From Phycisphaeraceae bacterium D3-23 (GTDB lineage Bacteria; Planctomycetota; Phycisphaerae; Phycisphaerales; Phycisphaeraceae): a DNA stretch of 64,000 bases. Shown here piece after piece: positions 28,006-37,269 of this stretch. The notes below the pieces were generated by a model that saw nothing but the letters and a program-made list of their open reading frames with translations, ran no database searches and had not been told where the DNA came from. How positions within the stretch are numbered: the stretch's first letter is position 1; each line of letters opens with the position of its first letter. The DNA lies in assembly GCA_039555135.1 (NCBI GenBank), contig CP114179.1, positions 4,278,001-4,342,000 on the forward strand, written 5' to 3'. The translations under genes were made by a program, and so were the position numbers.

Positions 28006-28680
28006 ATGCCCGACTACGACACACTGCGTGCCATCCTGATCCCGATCCACGCCGTGTTCGGAATCGTCGCGATCGTTATGGGCATCGTCGCGCTCCTGCT
28101 ACCCAAGCGTGGCGGGGCCCACCCGAAGGCGGGGCGGGTGTTTATGGTGAGTATGGCCGTGGCGCTCGCGCTCTCGACGCCGGTCGTCGTCGTCGGCAAC
28201 AACCTCTTCCTCCTGGGCATCACGCTGCTGGTCGTCTACCACGCCGCCGTCGCCTACCGCCTCGCCCGGCTCCAGCCGCCGCGCCGCCTGCCCACCCCGC
28301 TCGACCGCGCGATCCACCCGCTGTTCGGCGTCGTCTTCCTCGTCTACGCCGGCTACGGCGTCCTCGCGCTGCGCTCGGGCAACAGCATGGGCGTCGTCGT
28401 CCTCGTCTTCGCGGGGATCAGTCTCCTGTCCGTCGCCTCCTTCCACCGCTTCATGAAGCGCGACACTTTCGAACCCGGCGCGTGGGTTGGTCAACACGTC
28501 CGCGGCGTCGCCGCCGCCTTCATCGCCGCCCTCACCGCTTTCACCGCCATCACCGGCCCCCGCCTCGCCCCCGCCATCCCCGCCGTGGTCCTCTGGCTCG
28601 GCCCGACCGCGCTGTTCACGCCGTTGTTTGTCTACCTCGGGCGGAAGTATGACAAGCGCAGAAGGTACGCGAGCGACTGA
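28006..28680 (+). CDS. DUF2306-like integral membrane protein
   Basis: A 224-aa protein with six or seven predicted membrane helices. It starts IPIHAVFGIVAIVMGIVALLLPKRGGAHPKAGRVFM; the HxxxG plus KGGxxHxxxG pattern is that of the DUF2306/YesK-type family. Paired histidines on helices (HAVFG, HPKAGR, YHAAVAY, HPLFG, FHRFMKR) suggest a heme or metal site, but this is inference. ATG 28006 is the only sensible start. Confidence 0.72.
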   Translation: MPDYDTLRAILIPIHAVFGIVAIVMGIVALLLPKRGGAHPKAGRVFMVSMAVALALSTPVVVVGNNLFLLGITLLVVYHAAVAYRLARLQPPRRLPTPLDRAIHPLFGVVFLVYAGYGVLALRSGNSMGVVVLVFAGISLLSVASFHRFMKRDTFEPGAWVGQHVRGVAAAFIAALTAFTAITGPRLAPAIPAVVLWLGPTALFTPLFVYLGRKYDKRRRYASD

Positions 28681-28707
28681 TTTGGATTGTTCCTTTTCTT
28701 CCCTTTC

Positions 28708-30408
28708 TCATCGTAGCGCCCCAGACTCAGCTAAGAGACTATTGAGTCGAGCAGAAACAAGTTTTCTTCGCACCTTCAAAAATTCTGGATACGCATCTAA
28801 AGAAAACAGCGACTTGTCTGTAGGAATACACTGAGCCTTGAAGGGTGCATGACCGATTTTTTCGATCAAAGGGAGTAAGTAGTCTAAAGGTTTCTTGCTA
28901 CTAATCCTCCTATTGGTCGTCCCTCCAATGAAAGCCAGGTTGCAAATGTCATTGACTTCCGAATTCTTATAGTGCCCTTTCAGAACAGCGCGTGGGAAAA
29001 TGTGATGAAACTGTAGGCGATGAACTTTACCACGATGAGAGAGTGAGATTCCCAGTGGTTTTTCCCAGTCTTTTGCGCCATCGTCTCGGAATGCCAAAAA
29101 CATTGTCTTAAAAAGAGCGCTACGTTGTGTGCGACCAACCAAGTCGCTTGGCAAAACATCCAAGCGTCCGAACTGACTTTCAAGCGTATTGATGAGGCCT
29201 GACACACCATCTCCGTCGGAAATGGTATTCAAGTCTTGATCCAGAAGTGTTTCGGTTGAACCGCGAGAGTATCGACCTTTCATGTTTGCCAAGTATAGCC
29301 ATGATCTTAGCTTTGCCTCGTCTTCAGTTGATAGGTTGTAACCAACGTGGTGGCCATAGCATCCCAAAGTAATGAGTAGAAATGGTGATGACAACAGGGC
29401 AGGGCTGTCTAATCTTGCATTGCTTTCGCAGAAGTTCAGTGCAAACTCCATCCCCTTTTTACTCGGCTCCCACGCCTCCTTGATTCTGGCAATGTCCAGA
29501 TTCGCGACGACCTTGAACCTGCTTTGCCCAGTCGCAAAGGCGACAAGGTTCTTAAGGTGAATGCCTGACTCCAAGAGGAATCCAGATTTTTCACACTCGG
29601 TTCGGAATGCCTCAAAGATTTTTAGAGAATCCCGCCATTTGGCGGTAATCTGTGCCATGGCCAGGTCAGAACTCCGCAGCTTAGACCCAAGCGAATTTAC
29701 ACGAACAAAGATCTCAGTAACTTCTTCATAGGTAAGCGATCGTTCCAAGATATCGAGTCGATAGACGTATTGCTTGATCGACCGTAATCGATTGAGTCGG
29801 TCACTGTACTTTGCAAGCCTCGGATCGTCTAGGTCCAATATGCCTGCACGCTTAAGAAAAGATTTGTTATCCGGTGATCCGAATACTTCTGTGACACTCA
29901 CCCAGTTAGGCTTGGCCGCGTATTGTTTAGTAGAGACGATAAAGGTGAAGTCAGCTAACCTTTTTTGGATGTCGTCTTCGTTTGCATCCGGAGATGCATC
30001 TTGATCATTTTTTTCTTTTTTTTCATGAACCTCTGTTGCAAATGAACGATGCTCGGGGTGGTCTAAGTTGAAGAGTAGATCGATAGGCTTTTTTCTACCA
30101 CGCACAGTGATAGGCTTGCCCCGCACCACGGCCAATAGCGAAGTAAGTCTCTGTTGGCCATCGAGCAATAGTTTGCTTGTCGAGTACGAGTTGTTGGATT
30201 GATTAACAGCAAAGTCACGCTCTGGTACTTCTTCGTCAGTCTCCCATACCAAGATCGCGCCCGACGGATACCCACGATAGAGCGAGTCCAGTAAATCACG
30301 AACCCGGGTTGCCTGCCACACATATCGTCTCTGCATTTCAGGGAGTCGAAGCTCGCCACGCTCAATTTGTCCGACCAGTTCTTCAACGGTTCTTTCTGCT
30401 TTACCCAT
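28708..30408 (-). CDS. DUF262 / DUF1524 protein (GmrSD-like, putative type IV restriction or anti-phage nuclease)
   Basis: A 566-aa protein clearly lower in GC than all neighbours. The N-terminal DUF262 domain (about 1-250) has VEELVGQIERGELRLPEMQRRYVW and the nucleotide-binding LLLDGQQRLTSLLAV (ParB/Srx-like DGQQR). A helical middle follows. The C-terminal HNH-type DUF1524 region has LQFHHIFPRAVLKG and DICNLAFIGGTTNRRISSKKP. In GmrSD the DUF262 half hydrolyses NTP and the HNH half cuts modified DNA; both halves are present here in one chain. No partner gene (methylase, DndB or BREX component) lies alongside, so it is a stand-alone unit. ATG 30408 has GGAAGG upstream. Composition and function both suggest recent transfer. 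Confidence 0.85.
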   Translation of the reverse strand: MGKAERTVEELVGQIERGELRLPEMQRRYVWQATRVRDLLDSLYRGYPSGAILVWETDEEVPERDFAVNQSNNSYSTSKLLLDGQQRLTSLLAVVRGKPITVRGRKKPIDLLFNLDHPEHRSFATEVHEKKEKNDQDASPDANEDDIQKRLADFTFIVSTKQYAAKPNWVSVTEVFGSPDNKSFLKRAGILDLDDPRLAKYSDRLNRLRSIKQYVYRLDILERSLTYEEVTEIFVRVNSLGSKLRSSDLAMAQITAKWRDSLKIFEAFRTECEKSGFLLESGIHLKNLVAFATGQSRFKVVANLDIARIKEAWEPSKKGMEFALNFCESNARLDSPALLSSPFLLITLGCYGHHVGYNLSTEDEAKLRSWLYLANMKGRYSRGSTETLLDQDLNTISDGDGVSGLINTLESQFGRLDVLPSDLVGRTQRSALFKTMFLAFRDDGAKDWEKPLGISLSHRGKVHRLQFHHIFPRAVLKGHYKNSEVNDICNLAFIGGTTNRRISSKKPLDYLLPLIEKIGHAPFKAQCIPTDKSLFSLDAYPEFLKVRRKLVSARLNSLLAESGALR

Positions 30409-30455
30409 GGATTATCCTTCCAAACGGGACACGCGAAAATGTAAACTGCCAAGAA

Positions 30456-31970
30456 TCAACGTCCCCGATCCAATAGCCTATAGCTGATCGCCTCCGCCGC
30501 GTGCTGCATCGTGATGCCGGCGCTCGCGTCCAAGTCGGCGAGGGTGCGGGCGACTCTTCTTATCTTGTCGTAGGCGCGGGCGCTGAGGTTGAGTTCGCTC
30601 ATGGCCTGCTTGATGAGGTCTTTGGCGCCGTCGTCCATCGGGGCGTGTTGGTCGAGCTCGCGGCCGGAGAGGAGGGCGTTGCGTTTGAGAGCGCCGCCGT
30701 TGCGTTGGTACTGGATCGCGCGGGCTTTGAGGACTTGCTCGCGGATGGTGGCGGAGCTGGTCCCGTTGGGTTGGCCGGTGAGTTGTTTGTAGGGGACGGG
30801 CGGGACCTCGACGTGGATGTCGATGCGGTCGATGAGCGGGCCCGAGAGTTTCGAGAGGTAGCGGTCCATCTGTTTCTGGGACTGCGCATCCGTGGGTTTG
30901 TTGCCCTGCTGCGTCGGGTTCAAGGCGGCGACGAGCATGAACTGGGCGGGGAAGCGGATGGAGGAGTGGGCGCGGGCGATGGTGACGTGGCCGTCTTCGA
31001 GCGGCTGTCGGAGTGTCTCCAGCACAGGTCGTGGGAACTCGGGCATCTCGTCGAGGAAGAGGACGCCGTGGTGGGCGAGGGAGACCTCACCGGGGCGTGG
31101 GACGGTGCCGCCGCCGATGACGGCCGCGCTGGACGCGGTGTGGTGGGGGGTACGGACGGGCCGTGCGGTGATGAGGGACTGGCCGCGCGGGACCTGGCCG
31201 ACGGCGGAGTAGATGCGGGTGACCTGGAGCGCTTCGTCGCGCGAGAGCGGCGGGAGGATGCCGGGCAGGGCGCGGGCGGCCATGGTCTTGCCCGTGCCGG
31301 CTGGCCCGATCATCATGATGTTGTGCCCGCCGGCCGCCGCGACGGCCATCGCGCGTTTCACGGCCTCCTGGCCCCGGATGTCGGCGAAGTCGATGTTCGG
31401 TGTTTCGTTCTGTAGCGACTCATCCACGTCGATCGTTGCGACGGGGGTGATGTCGTGTTGGCCATTCAAGAACGACACGACGCTGGCGAGCGAGTCGGCG
31501 GGGTAGACCTCGATGCCGTCGACAGCCGCGGCCTCGTGTGCGTTGTCGACGGGGACGACGACGCCTTCCATGCCGAGCTCTTTGCACAGCAGCGCGAGGT
31601 TGATGATACCCGCGACGGGGCGGACACGCCCATCGAGTGCGAGCTCGCCGGCGAACATGAGCTTCTTGTGGCGGTTAGTGGTGACGACGTTTTCGGAGAG
31701 CAGGATGCCGACGGCGATGGGGAGGTCGTAGACCGGGCCCTCTTTGCGTTTGTCGGCCGGCGCGAGGTTGATGACCGTGCGGGCGATGGCGAAGGGGTAG
31801 CCGGTGTTGGTGACGGCGGAGCGGACGCGCTCGACGGATTCTTTGACCGCAGCGTCGGGGAGCCCGACGATAAAGGTCTTGGGCATGGCGTCGTGGACGA
31901 CGTCGACCTCGACCTCGCAGGCGATGGCGTCGATGCCCTGGAGCAGGAAGCTATGGACCTGTGCAAGCAT
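30456..31970 (-). CDS. comM: YifB/ComM-family Mg-chelatase-like AAA+ ATPase
   Basis: A 504-aa protein, the standard length. The N-terminal Lon-S5-like domain (about 1-165) starts LAQVHSFLLQGIDAIACEVEVDV. The AAA+ core has Walker A GPAGTGKT, Walker B VLFLDEMPEF, and sensor/arginine-finger region LDRYLSKLSGPLIDRIDIHVEVPPV. A C-terminal Mg_chelatase_C domain holds LNLSARAYDKIRRVARTLADLD. ComM is a hexameric helicase that promotes branch migration during natural transformation and is widely conserved. The gene follows the DUF262 gene on the same strand (47-base gap) but differs sharply in GC, so they are not an old operon. Confidence 0.92.
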   Translation of the reverse strand: MLAQVHSFLLQGIDAIACEVEVDVVHDAMPKTFIVGLPDAAVKESVERVRSAVTNTGYPFAIARTVINLAPADKRKEGPVYDLPIAVGILLSENVVTTNRHKKLMFAGELALDGRVRPVAGIINLALLCKELGMEGVVVPVDNAHEAAAVDGIEVYPADSLASVVSFLNGQHDITPVATIDVDESLQNETPNIDFADIRGQEAVKRAMAVAAAGGHNIMMIGPAGTGKTMAARALPGILPPLSRDEALQVTRIYSAVGQVPRGQSLITARPVRTPHHTASSAAVIGGGTVPRPGEVSLAHHGVLFLDEMPEFPRPVLETLRQPLEDGHVTIARAHSSIRFPAQFMLVAALNPTQQGNKPTDAQSQKQMDRYLSKLSGPLIDRIDIHVEVPPVPYKQLTGQPNGTSSATIREQVLKARAIQYQRNGGALKRNALLSGRELDQHAPMDDGAKDLIKQAMSELNLSARAYDKIRRVARTLADLDASAGITMQHAAEAISYRLLDRGR

Positions 31971-32038
31971 GGGACGAGTGTATCAGCCGGCGGATCGGCG
32001 GGGTGACAGGGTCTGACACCGGGCGGGGCATGAGACTG

Positions 32039-35000
32039 CTAGTCCTCGCTGCTGGCATTCATACGGTCGCGGATGGCGTAGAACGCTTCGCGTGCGGCGC
32101 GGCTGACACGGTCATCTCGGTCGCCGCCGCGGCCGTTGAGCGCGTCGAGAGCGTCTCGGGTGCCGATTTCTTTGAGGATTTTGCAGCAGGCGAGGCGGAC
32201 CTCAGCGTTTTCGTGGCGGATGTAGACGAGGACGGCGGGCTCGGAGGACGGGCCGTTATCGATCAGCGCCTGCTCGACGAACACGGGCTCGATGATGATC
32301 CAGCGTACGATGAGCTCGGCGGCCTCGGCGGTCTGGAGGGTTGCCATCACGCGGATCGCGATGACGGCGTGGTCGCGGCGGGTGCGTTCGTCGCGCAACA
32401 CACGTTCGCAGAGCTCCGCCGCCGGCGGGCCGGCCCAGGACTCCAGGCAGCGCCAGATGTTGTACTCGGTCGTGGGATTGCGCCGGAGGACTTGCATCAG
32501 CCGGGCGCAGACTTCATCGCGTCGCGGGTCGTCCTGGCCGTACTGCTGCCGCAGATCGTTGAGGGCGACGTTGAGCTCGTGTGTGGTGTATCCGCCGGCC
32601 GTCACGCGGAGGAATCTTGCGGCGGCGTCGACCGCGCTGGGCTCGTATGCCTCGAGAATGCTTTCGACGCGGTAACGGTCGTTGTTCTGGACTTCATCCA
32701 GCAGCGCGAGGCAGACCTCGACCGATGCCTGGGTCGCGACCGGATGGAGGAGCTCGAGCAGGGTACTGCGAAGCCGGGGGTCGCCCGCCTTCAGGCGTTC
32801 GATGAGGTAGGGCTCGACGTAGGGACGCATCGTGGACGAGCGCACGTGGAGCTCGGCCGTAGAGCTGACCGGAGAGCCGATCCAGGACACCAGGACACCC
32901 GCGGCCTCTGGCGTCCCGAGTTCGAGGAGGTATTCGACGATGTGGCCCACACTATCGCGGCCGGTAGTGGCTCCGACCCGTTGGAGGATCGCCAGGCCGT
33001 GGTCCTCGGTGTGTTTGTCCAGCAATTCGAACCCGGCTTCGCGCAGGTTACGGTGGGTGTCGGTCAGGATCCGTTCCAGCGCGGCGTCGATGATTTGGCG
33101 CCGATGTGTCTCGTCAACCGGGCCTTGCGCAAGGAGGTGATCGACGGCGTGTTCTCTGACCCTGTGATCGCTATGCTCGATCAGTTCGAGCGCATCGTCT
33201 TGCGAAGTGATCGGTGTGGTGAGCAGGTCGCGCGTGCTGGGCGGGCTCGAGGTTGTTCTGTCGGTGTTGTCACGGGACCGGCCGGTGTTTCGATGGGTCC
33301 GCGTCGTGGCGCCGGGGTTGAGCGTGGTTGTGGTCGGCTGGTGTGTCTGCGTGTGGGACGGGTTGGTGCCCGGGTTGTTCCAGATCGCGTGGTTGTAACT
33401 GGCGGCGAAGAAGAGCGCGGCGCCGGCGATCGAGAGGACCGCGAGCCCCGCCGCGCCGTGGCCGGCCAGGGGGAGCATGCTGATGAACGTCTCGAAAGCG
33501 GTGGGTTCCTTCACGTCGTCGTTCATGCCCAGCGCGTCTTTGAGCTCTTCGAGCGGGTCGGTGTCGTCGATCGAGTGGAGCGGCTTGAGCCCGATCGCGC
33601 GTTCGATGCACTCGGCGAGGTAGCACAGCCGGCCGATGATGCGGACGCGGATCTCGGCGTAGCGGCCGACGAGTTCCTCGGCGACGAAGAGGATGTCGAC
33701 CGGGTTGTCGCCGTCGGGTGGGCGCTGGCACAGGGCGTGGGCGATGGAGACACTGCCGTCGCCGTGGGTGAAGGGGTAGGGTTTGGCGTGCAGGACGGTG
33801 AGGACATCGGAGATCGCATCGCGTGTCTCGTTGGCGGCGCGGAGTGTGCGTGAGATGACGTCCTGGTTCACATTCCCGCCGGCGCAGAGCGAGAGCCCCA
33901 GCGAGAGGGTGGACATGGAGACATGGAGCTGGTCGATCGGCCCCTCGACCTTGGCCATCGCGTTGCCGGCGGGGATCAGCCGACCGATCTCCGCGCGCAC
34001 CTGCTTAGGGTCCTCGTTCTTCAACCGGCGGGCGACGAGGTCGATCTGGAGCAGCGCGGCGCTTAGCTCAATCCGCTTGGTCAAGACCCGACAGGCCGAG
34101 CCCAGCGCGATGCGCAGCTCGGCGTGTTCTTCGGTGAGTGAGCGGACCTCGCGTTCGAGCCCCTGCCGGTCGCCGGCCGAGAGCCCGAGCTCCCCGTAGT
34201 GCGCGATCTCGAACCCGATCTGCGTCACGGTCAGGGCCTGCCGCGCGGTGAGCAGGCGCTCGCGGGTCTCCATGAGCTTGCGGATCTGCGGGGCCGTGTC
34301 GTCGCCGGCGGCAAGGGTCTGCTGCCGCAGCTGCTGGATCTTCCGCATGGATTTATTGGGGTCGGCGGGCTTCTTGAGTGCGGTAAGCGACGGGAACGTG
34401 GGGAGCGTCAGCAGTACATCGCCCTGACAGAAGCGGCGGGCCGAGATGCGAGCGCTATCGGTTTCGTCGAGTTCCCGGATGAGCTGCGATGAATCGGTGA
34501 GGTGTTTGGGGTCGTACCTCTCCCCTATGACACTTTGGTAGAAGGCCTCGCTCGAGCGCCGGCAAAGCGCGTCAAAGTTCTTGAACAGCAGCCGAGCGGG
34601 CCGGTCGTCCTGTACCAGCCCGGGCGAGCCGAGGACCTGTACCGCCTGGATACGTTTGCGGGTCAGCGGGTGGGTGGAGAACGACTCGGACTCGTTCTTG
34701 TCGGCACCCTTGAGGAACTTGCGGCGCTGCTCGGGGGTGAATCGGCGGGCCTTGGCGATGACCATGCTGGGGAAGTCGGTGGGCAGGCGGGAGTCGCGGT
34801 AGAAGCGTTCGACCTCATCGATGGTTTGATCTGCGGCGAAGCAGAGCATGATCGTGCTCCGCATGGTCTGGGCAAAGTGCTCGGCCCCTGCGGTGTGGGC
34901 CATGAACTGGTCCGCGTCGTACTCCAGTTGCCTTGAGGTGACGCGCCACATCGCGTGGCCCGCGATCATGAATACGAACAGCAGCCGACGGATCGAGAGC

Positions 35001-35788
35001 GTCACCAGGTGCGCGGCTTTGCAGACGGTCTTGATCCCCAGCGGGCCGGACGCGGCCATCCGGTGGAGGAACCGGTCGAACGCGTCTTCGCTCAGCGCAA
35101 CATCGGTCATCCACCCGCTGAGGGCGCTGAGCATGACGTTTTGGCGGATCATGCTACCCTGGCTGAAGTGGCCAAGCTCATGCGCGACGACGCCCGCGAA
35201 TTGGCGTAGTGACAGCTCGCCGACCAGTGGGAGCCCGAGGGTCAGGGTGAGTTGCCCGCCCAGCACACCCAAGACGCCGTTGCCGAACGAAGCGCTTGCC
35301 CCGGCGTCGACCACGACGAGGATCCGCTCGGGCCGGGGCGCATCAATCACATCCGCAAGCGCATCAATGTACGAGAACAACAGGGGCTCACTCTCACGCG
35401 AGACCTCGATGGGCACGGTGCGCGACCGACGCAGCGGGATCAACGGCTTGAGCAGGAAGCACAACACAAGTAGTGCGGCGACCGCGCAGCAAATCGAGAA
35501 CACGGTGACAAGCCAGGAACCCGCGCCAAGCAGGGTCGGCAGGTGCATCGTGAACCTGACAGTCAGGTACCCCCACGCCGCCACAAGCGCGACGTAGAAC
35601 AGGAGCATCAACGCCATCACGATCGTGGACATCAGGACCGACAACGTCAGGGCGTCCGCGGTATGCACCGTGGGCATCTCGCCGGTCGGTAGTTCGACTG
35701 GTCGATCAGGGTTATCGTGATCCTTGCGCTTTGGCCTGTCGGCGCGGCCGCTGGCGGTACGTTTAGACAAGACGGGGCCCTCGGACAT
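32039..35788 (-). CDS. Membrane M48-family metalloprotease fused to C-terminal HEAT-like repeats
   Basis: A 1,249-aa protein. A charged N-terminus precedes two membrane helices (about 50-78 and 90-115). The peptidase domain has the zinc site VVAHELGHFSQGS (HELGH at 203-207), preceded by ILVVVDAGASASFGNGV as in HtpX/Ste24-like enzymes. A later glutamate ligand probably lies near LEYDADQFMAHTAG. A long alpha-helical region (about 400-760) follows, then another membrane helix (about 785-810, GAAGLAVLSIAGAALFFAAS), a T/N-rich linker and about 380 residues of HEAT/armadillo-like repeats (DHRVREHAVDHLL, NRDLREAGFELLD-type units). It may be a membrane quality-control protease with a protein-binding scaffold. 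The fusion is much longer than HtpX (about 290 aa). The neighbours give no functional hint. Confidence 0.85.
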   Translation of the reverse strand: MSEGPVLSKRTASGRADRPKRKDHDNPDRPVELPTGEMPTVHTADALTLSVLMSTIVMALMLLFYVALVAAWGYLTVRFTMHLPTLLGAGSWLVTVFSICCAVAALLVLCFLLKPLIPLRRSRTVPIEVSRESEPLLFSYIDALADVIDAPRPERILVVVDAGASASFGNGVLGVLGGQLTLTLGLPLVGELSLRQFAGVVAHELGHFSQGSMIRQNVMLSALSGWMTDVALSEDAFDRFLHRMAASGPLGIKTVCKAAHLVTLSIRRLLFVFMIAGHAMWRVTSRQLEYDADQFMAHTAGAEHFAQTMRSTIMLCFAADQTIDEVERFYRDSRLPTDFPSMVIAKARRFTPEQRRKFLKGADKNESESFSTHPLTRKRIQAVQVLGSPGLVQDDRPARLLFKNFDALCRRSSEAFYQSVIGERYDPKHLTDSSQLIRELDETDSARISARRFCQGDVLLTLPTFPSLTALKKPADPNKSMRKIQQLRQQTLAAGDDTAPQIRKLMETRERLLTARQALTVTQIGFEIAHYGELGLSAGDRQGLEREVRSLTEEHAELRIALGSACRVLTKRIELSAALLQIDLVARRLKNEDPKQVRAEIGRLIPAGNAMAKVEGPIDQLHVSMSTLSLGLSLCAGGNVNQDVISRTLRAANETRDAISDVLTVLHAKPYPFTHGDGSVSIAHALCQRPPDGDNPVDILFVAEELVGRYAEIRVRIIGRLCYLAECIERAIGLKPLHSIDDTDPLEELKDALGMNDDVKEPTAFETFISMLPLAGHGAAGLAVLSIAGAALFFAASYNHAIWNNPGTNPSHTQTHQPTTTTLNPGATTRTHRNTGRSRDNTDRTTSSPPSTRDLLTTPITSQDDALELIEHSDHRVREHAVDHLLAQGPVDETHRRQIIDAALERILTDTHRNLREAGFELLDKHTEDHGLAILQRVGATTGRDSVGHIVEYLLELGTPEAAGVLVSWIGSPVSSTAELHVRSSTMRPYVEPYLIERLKAGDPRLRSTLLELLHPVATQASVEVCLALLDEVQNNDRYRVESILEAYEPSAVDAAARFLRVTAGGYTTHELNVALNDLRQQYGQDDPRRDEVCARLMQVLRRNPTTEYNIWRCLESWAGPPAAELCERVLRDERTRRDHAVIAIRVMATLQTAEAAELIVRWIIIEPVFVEQALIDNGPSSEPAVLVYIRHENAEVRLACCKILKEIGTRDALDALNGRGGDRDDRVSRAAREAFYAIRDRMNASSED

Positions 35789-36031
35789 GAGTCTGTCGGC
35801 TTGCCACCAACCTATACGGCAGCAGGTACAACCATGATAAGGCCTGCCCTCTCGACTGGCTAGAGTGTTCCAGGCCTGGTATCAGGTTGATTCAGGATGC
35901 CTCTACGCCGCAGGTGCCGGTTGTAACACGTGTCCTGTCTGGTCCGGCGGGATGGGCGTGGCGTCTCCCTTTTTCGATGGGGCGAAGAAAATGTAATGGC
36001 CCCGTGAATCGGCTTGGGCGATACTCAGTCC

Positions 36032-36427
36032 ATGGCCCTATCTCTCAACATCCACAAGCTGACCGACGCCTACATGAAGGGCGAATCCCCCGCCGAGGAA
36101 CACCGGCGGGGCGGGCGGATGCCGATGGTCGGGGTGAAAAGCAACCTCGGCCGCGTGCTCGACCTGTCGTTCTGCGGCGTGTTGGTCAAGCGGAGCTGGT
36201 GGCGGAGCCCGATGCGGGTCAAGCAGCGGATGATCGTGATCATCAAGTTCGATGGCGTGCGCGTCGCGGTCAAGGCGCGCGTCGCCCGTCGGGCCAAGAA
36301 GCGCGGTATCGGCTGGGTCTACGGGATCGAGTTCATCAACATCTCGCCCGAGCAGCGCGACAAGATTATGCACGTCGCGCGGAGTTGCTACCCCAAGCAG
36401 ACGATGCACTCGCAGAACGTGGCCTAA
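36032..36427 (+). CDS. PilZ domain protein
   Basis: A 131-aa single-domain protein. EEHRRGGRMPM matches the RxxxR start of PilZ, and VLDLSFCGVLVKRSWW occupies the DxSxxG position (S and G present). The beta-barrel continues VIIKFDGVRVAVKARVARRA and GWVYGIEFINISPEQRDKI. PilZ domains bind cyclic di-GMP and regulate motility, secretion or polysaccharide export, which fits the pilus and polysaccharide genes nearby. ATG 36032 is the first good start. Its stop overlaps the converging pseudopilin-like gene by 4 bases. Confidence 0.82.
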   Translation: MALSLNIHKLTDAYMKGESPAEEHRRGGRMPMVGVKSNLGRVLDLSFCGVLVKRSWWRSPMRVKQRMIVIIKFDGVRVAVKARVARRAKKRGIGWVYGIEFINISPEQRDKIMHVARSCYPKQTMHSQNVA

Positions 36428-37269
36428 TCGCCCTGATGGATCATGTACGCATCGGCATCGCCGGCCGCCTCAAACAGGTTGTCCTGATTGTTCGTTGGCC
36501 CGTTGCCATAACGGGTCATGACCACAGGGGTCGACTCGAACGCGACGTGGTTGTCGTTCCATAACATCGAGCCCTTCCACTCGCCGGGCTTGCTGGTATG
36601 GATGCTCTGCACCCCCGTTGTCGCGTTGGTGCCGATGTTGCGGTCGCTGAGGACGATGGCCTGCGTGTTGAGGGACTGGCTCCATTCGCGCGAACGGTGG
36701 GGGATCAAGGGGTCGGCGGGCCAGGGTGTCGCCCCCGGCGTGCCGTCGATGGAGAGCATGGCGTAGGAGTAGTTCGTAGACTGGACCGCGCCCGAACTCC
36801 ACTCGGTGATGGGCCCGACTTCGCTAGGGCTGATGGTGTACGCAGGTGTAAAAGCGCGGCTGTTGAGCATGATCCAGTAGCGCGCTTCGACCGTATCGCC
36901 GTCGCCGGAGTTCCCGGTGTCGATGCCGTTGGGGATGATATTGCCCATCGGGTCCAGGCCCGCGAAGTGGTTCTTGTTGCTGTTGGCGTAGGTCACCATG
37001 CCCTGGTGCATCCCGCGCAATTGTGTGCTGTTCTGCATACGACGCGCAGTGCGGCGGGCGGCCCCCAGCGCGGGCAGCAGGATCGCGATCAGCAGCAGGA
37101 TGACGAAGAAACCCACGACGCCCGTGATGATTAGGGCGATTACCGCGCCGCTCATCCCACCCGACGGCGGGGGCGGGTAGTGCTGCTGAGGCGGATATAC
37201 GGGGGGCTGTGGGGCTGCGTGTTGCGGCGGTTGAGGGGGCTGCGGAGGTTGGGGGGGGTGTTGTGACAT
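36424..37269 (-). CDS. Pseudopilin-like protein with a proline/glutamine-rich N-terminal extension
   Basis: A 281-aa protein. Residues 1-47 are almost only P, Q, H, Y and A (MSQHPPQPPQPPQPPQ...PPPPSGG). A membrane helix follows ([38 protein letters not shown]). Its end, [15 protein letters not shown], is identical in layout to planctomycete pseudopilins, and the outer domain (MHQGMVTYANSNKNHFAG... and a terminal WNDNHVAFES) resembles their C-terminal halves. The prepilin peptidase site (G/A before FTLxE) is missing, so it is probably not processed. It may be a membrane-fixed pseudopilin relative with a cytoplasmic proline-rich tail. ATG 37269 was chosen over the upstream frame start at 37341. 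Confidence 0.8.
   Translation of the reverse strand: MSQHPPQPPQPPQPPQHAAPQPPVYPPQQHYPPPPSGGMSGAVIALIITGVVGFFVILLLIAILLPALGAARRTARRMQNSTQLRGMHQGMVTYANSNKNHFAGLDPMGNIIPNGIDTGNSGDGDTVEARYWIMLNSRAFTPAYTISPSEVGPITEWSSGAVQSTNYSYAMLSIDGTPGATPWPADPLIPHRSREWSQSLNTQAIVLSDRNIGTNATTGVQSIHTSKPGEWKGSMLWNDNHVAFESTPVVMTRYGNGPTNNQDNLFEAAGDADAYMIHQGD

Noticed and set aside
28006-30408. A defence island with partner genes around DUF262
   Set aside because: Flanking genes (DUF2306-like membrane protein, comM) are ordinary housekeeping or unknown genes with host-like GC. Only one gene looks foreign.
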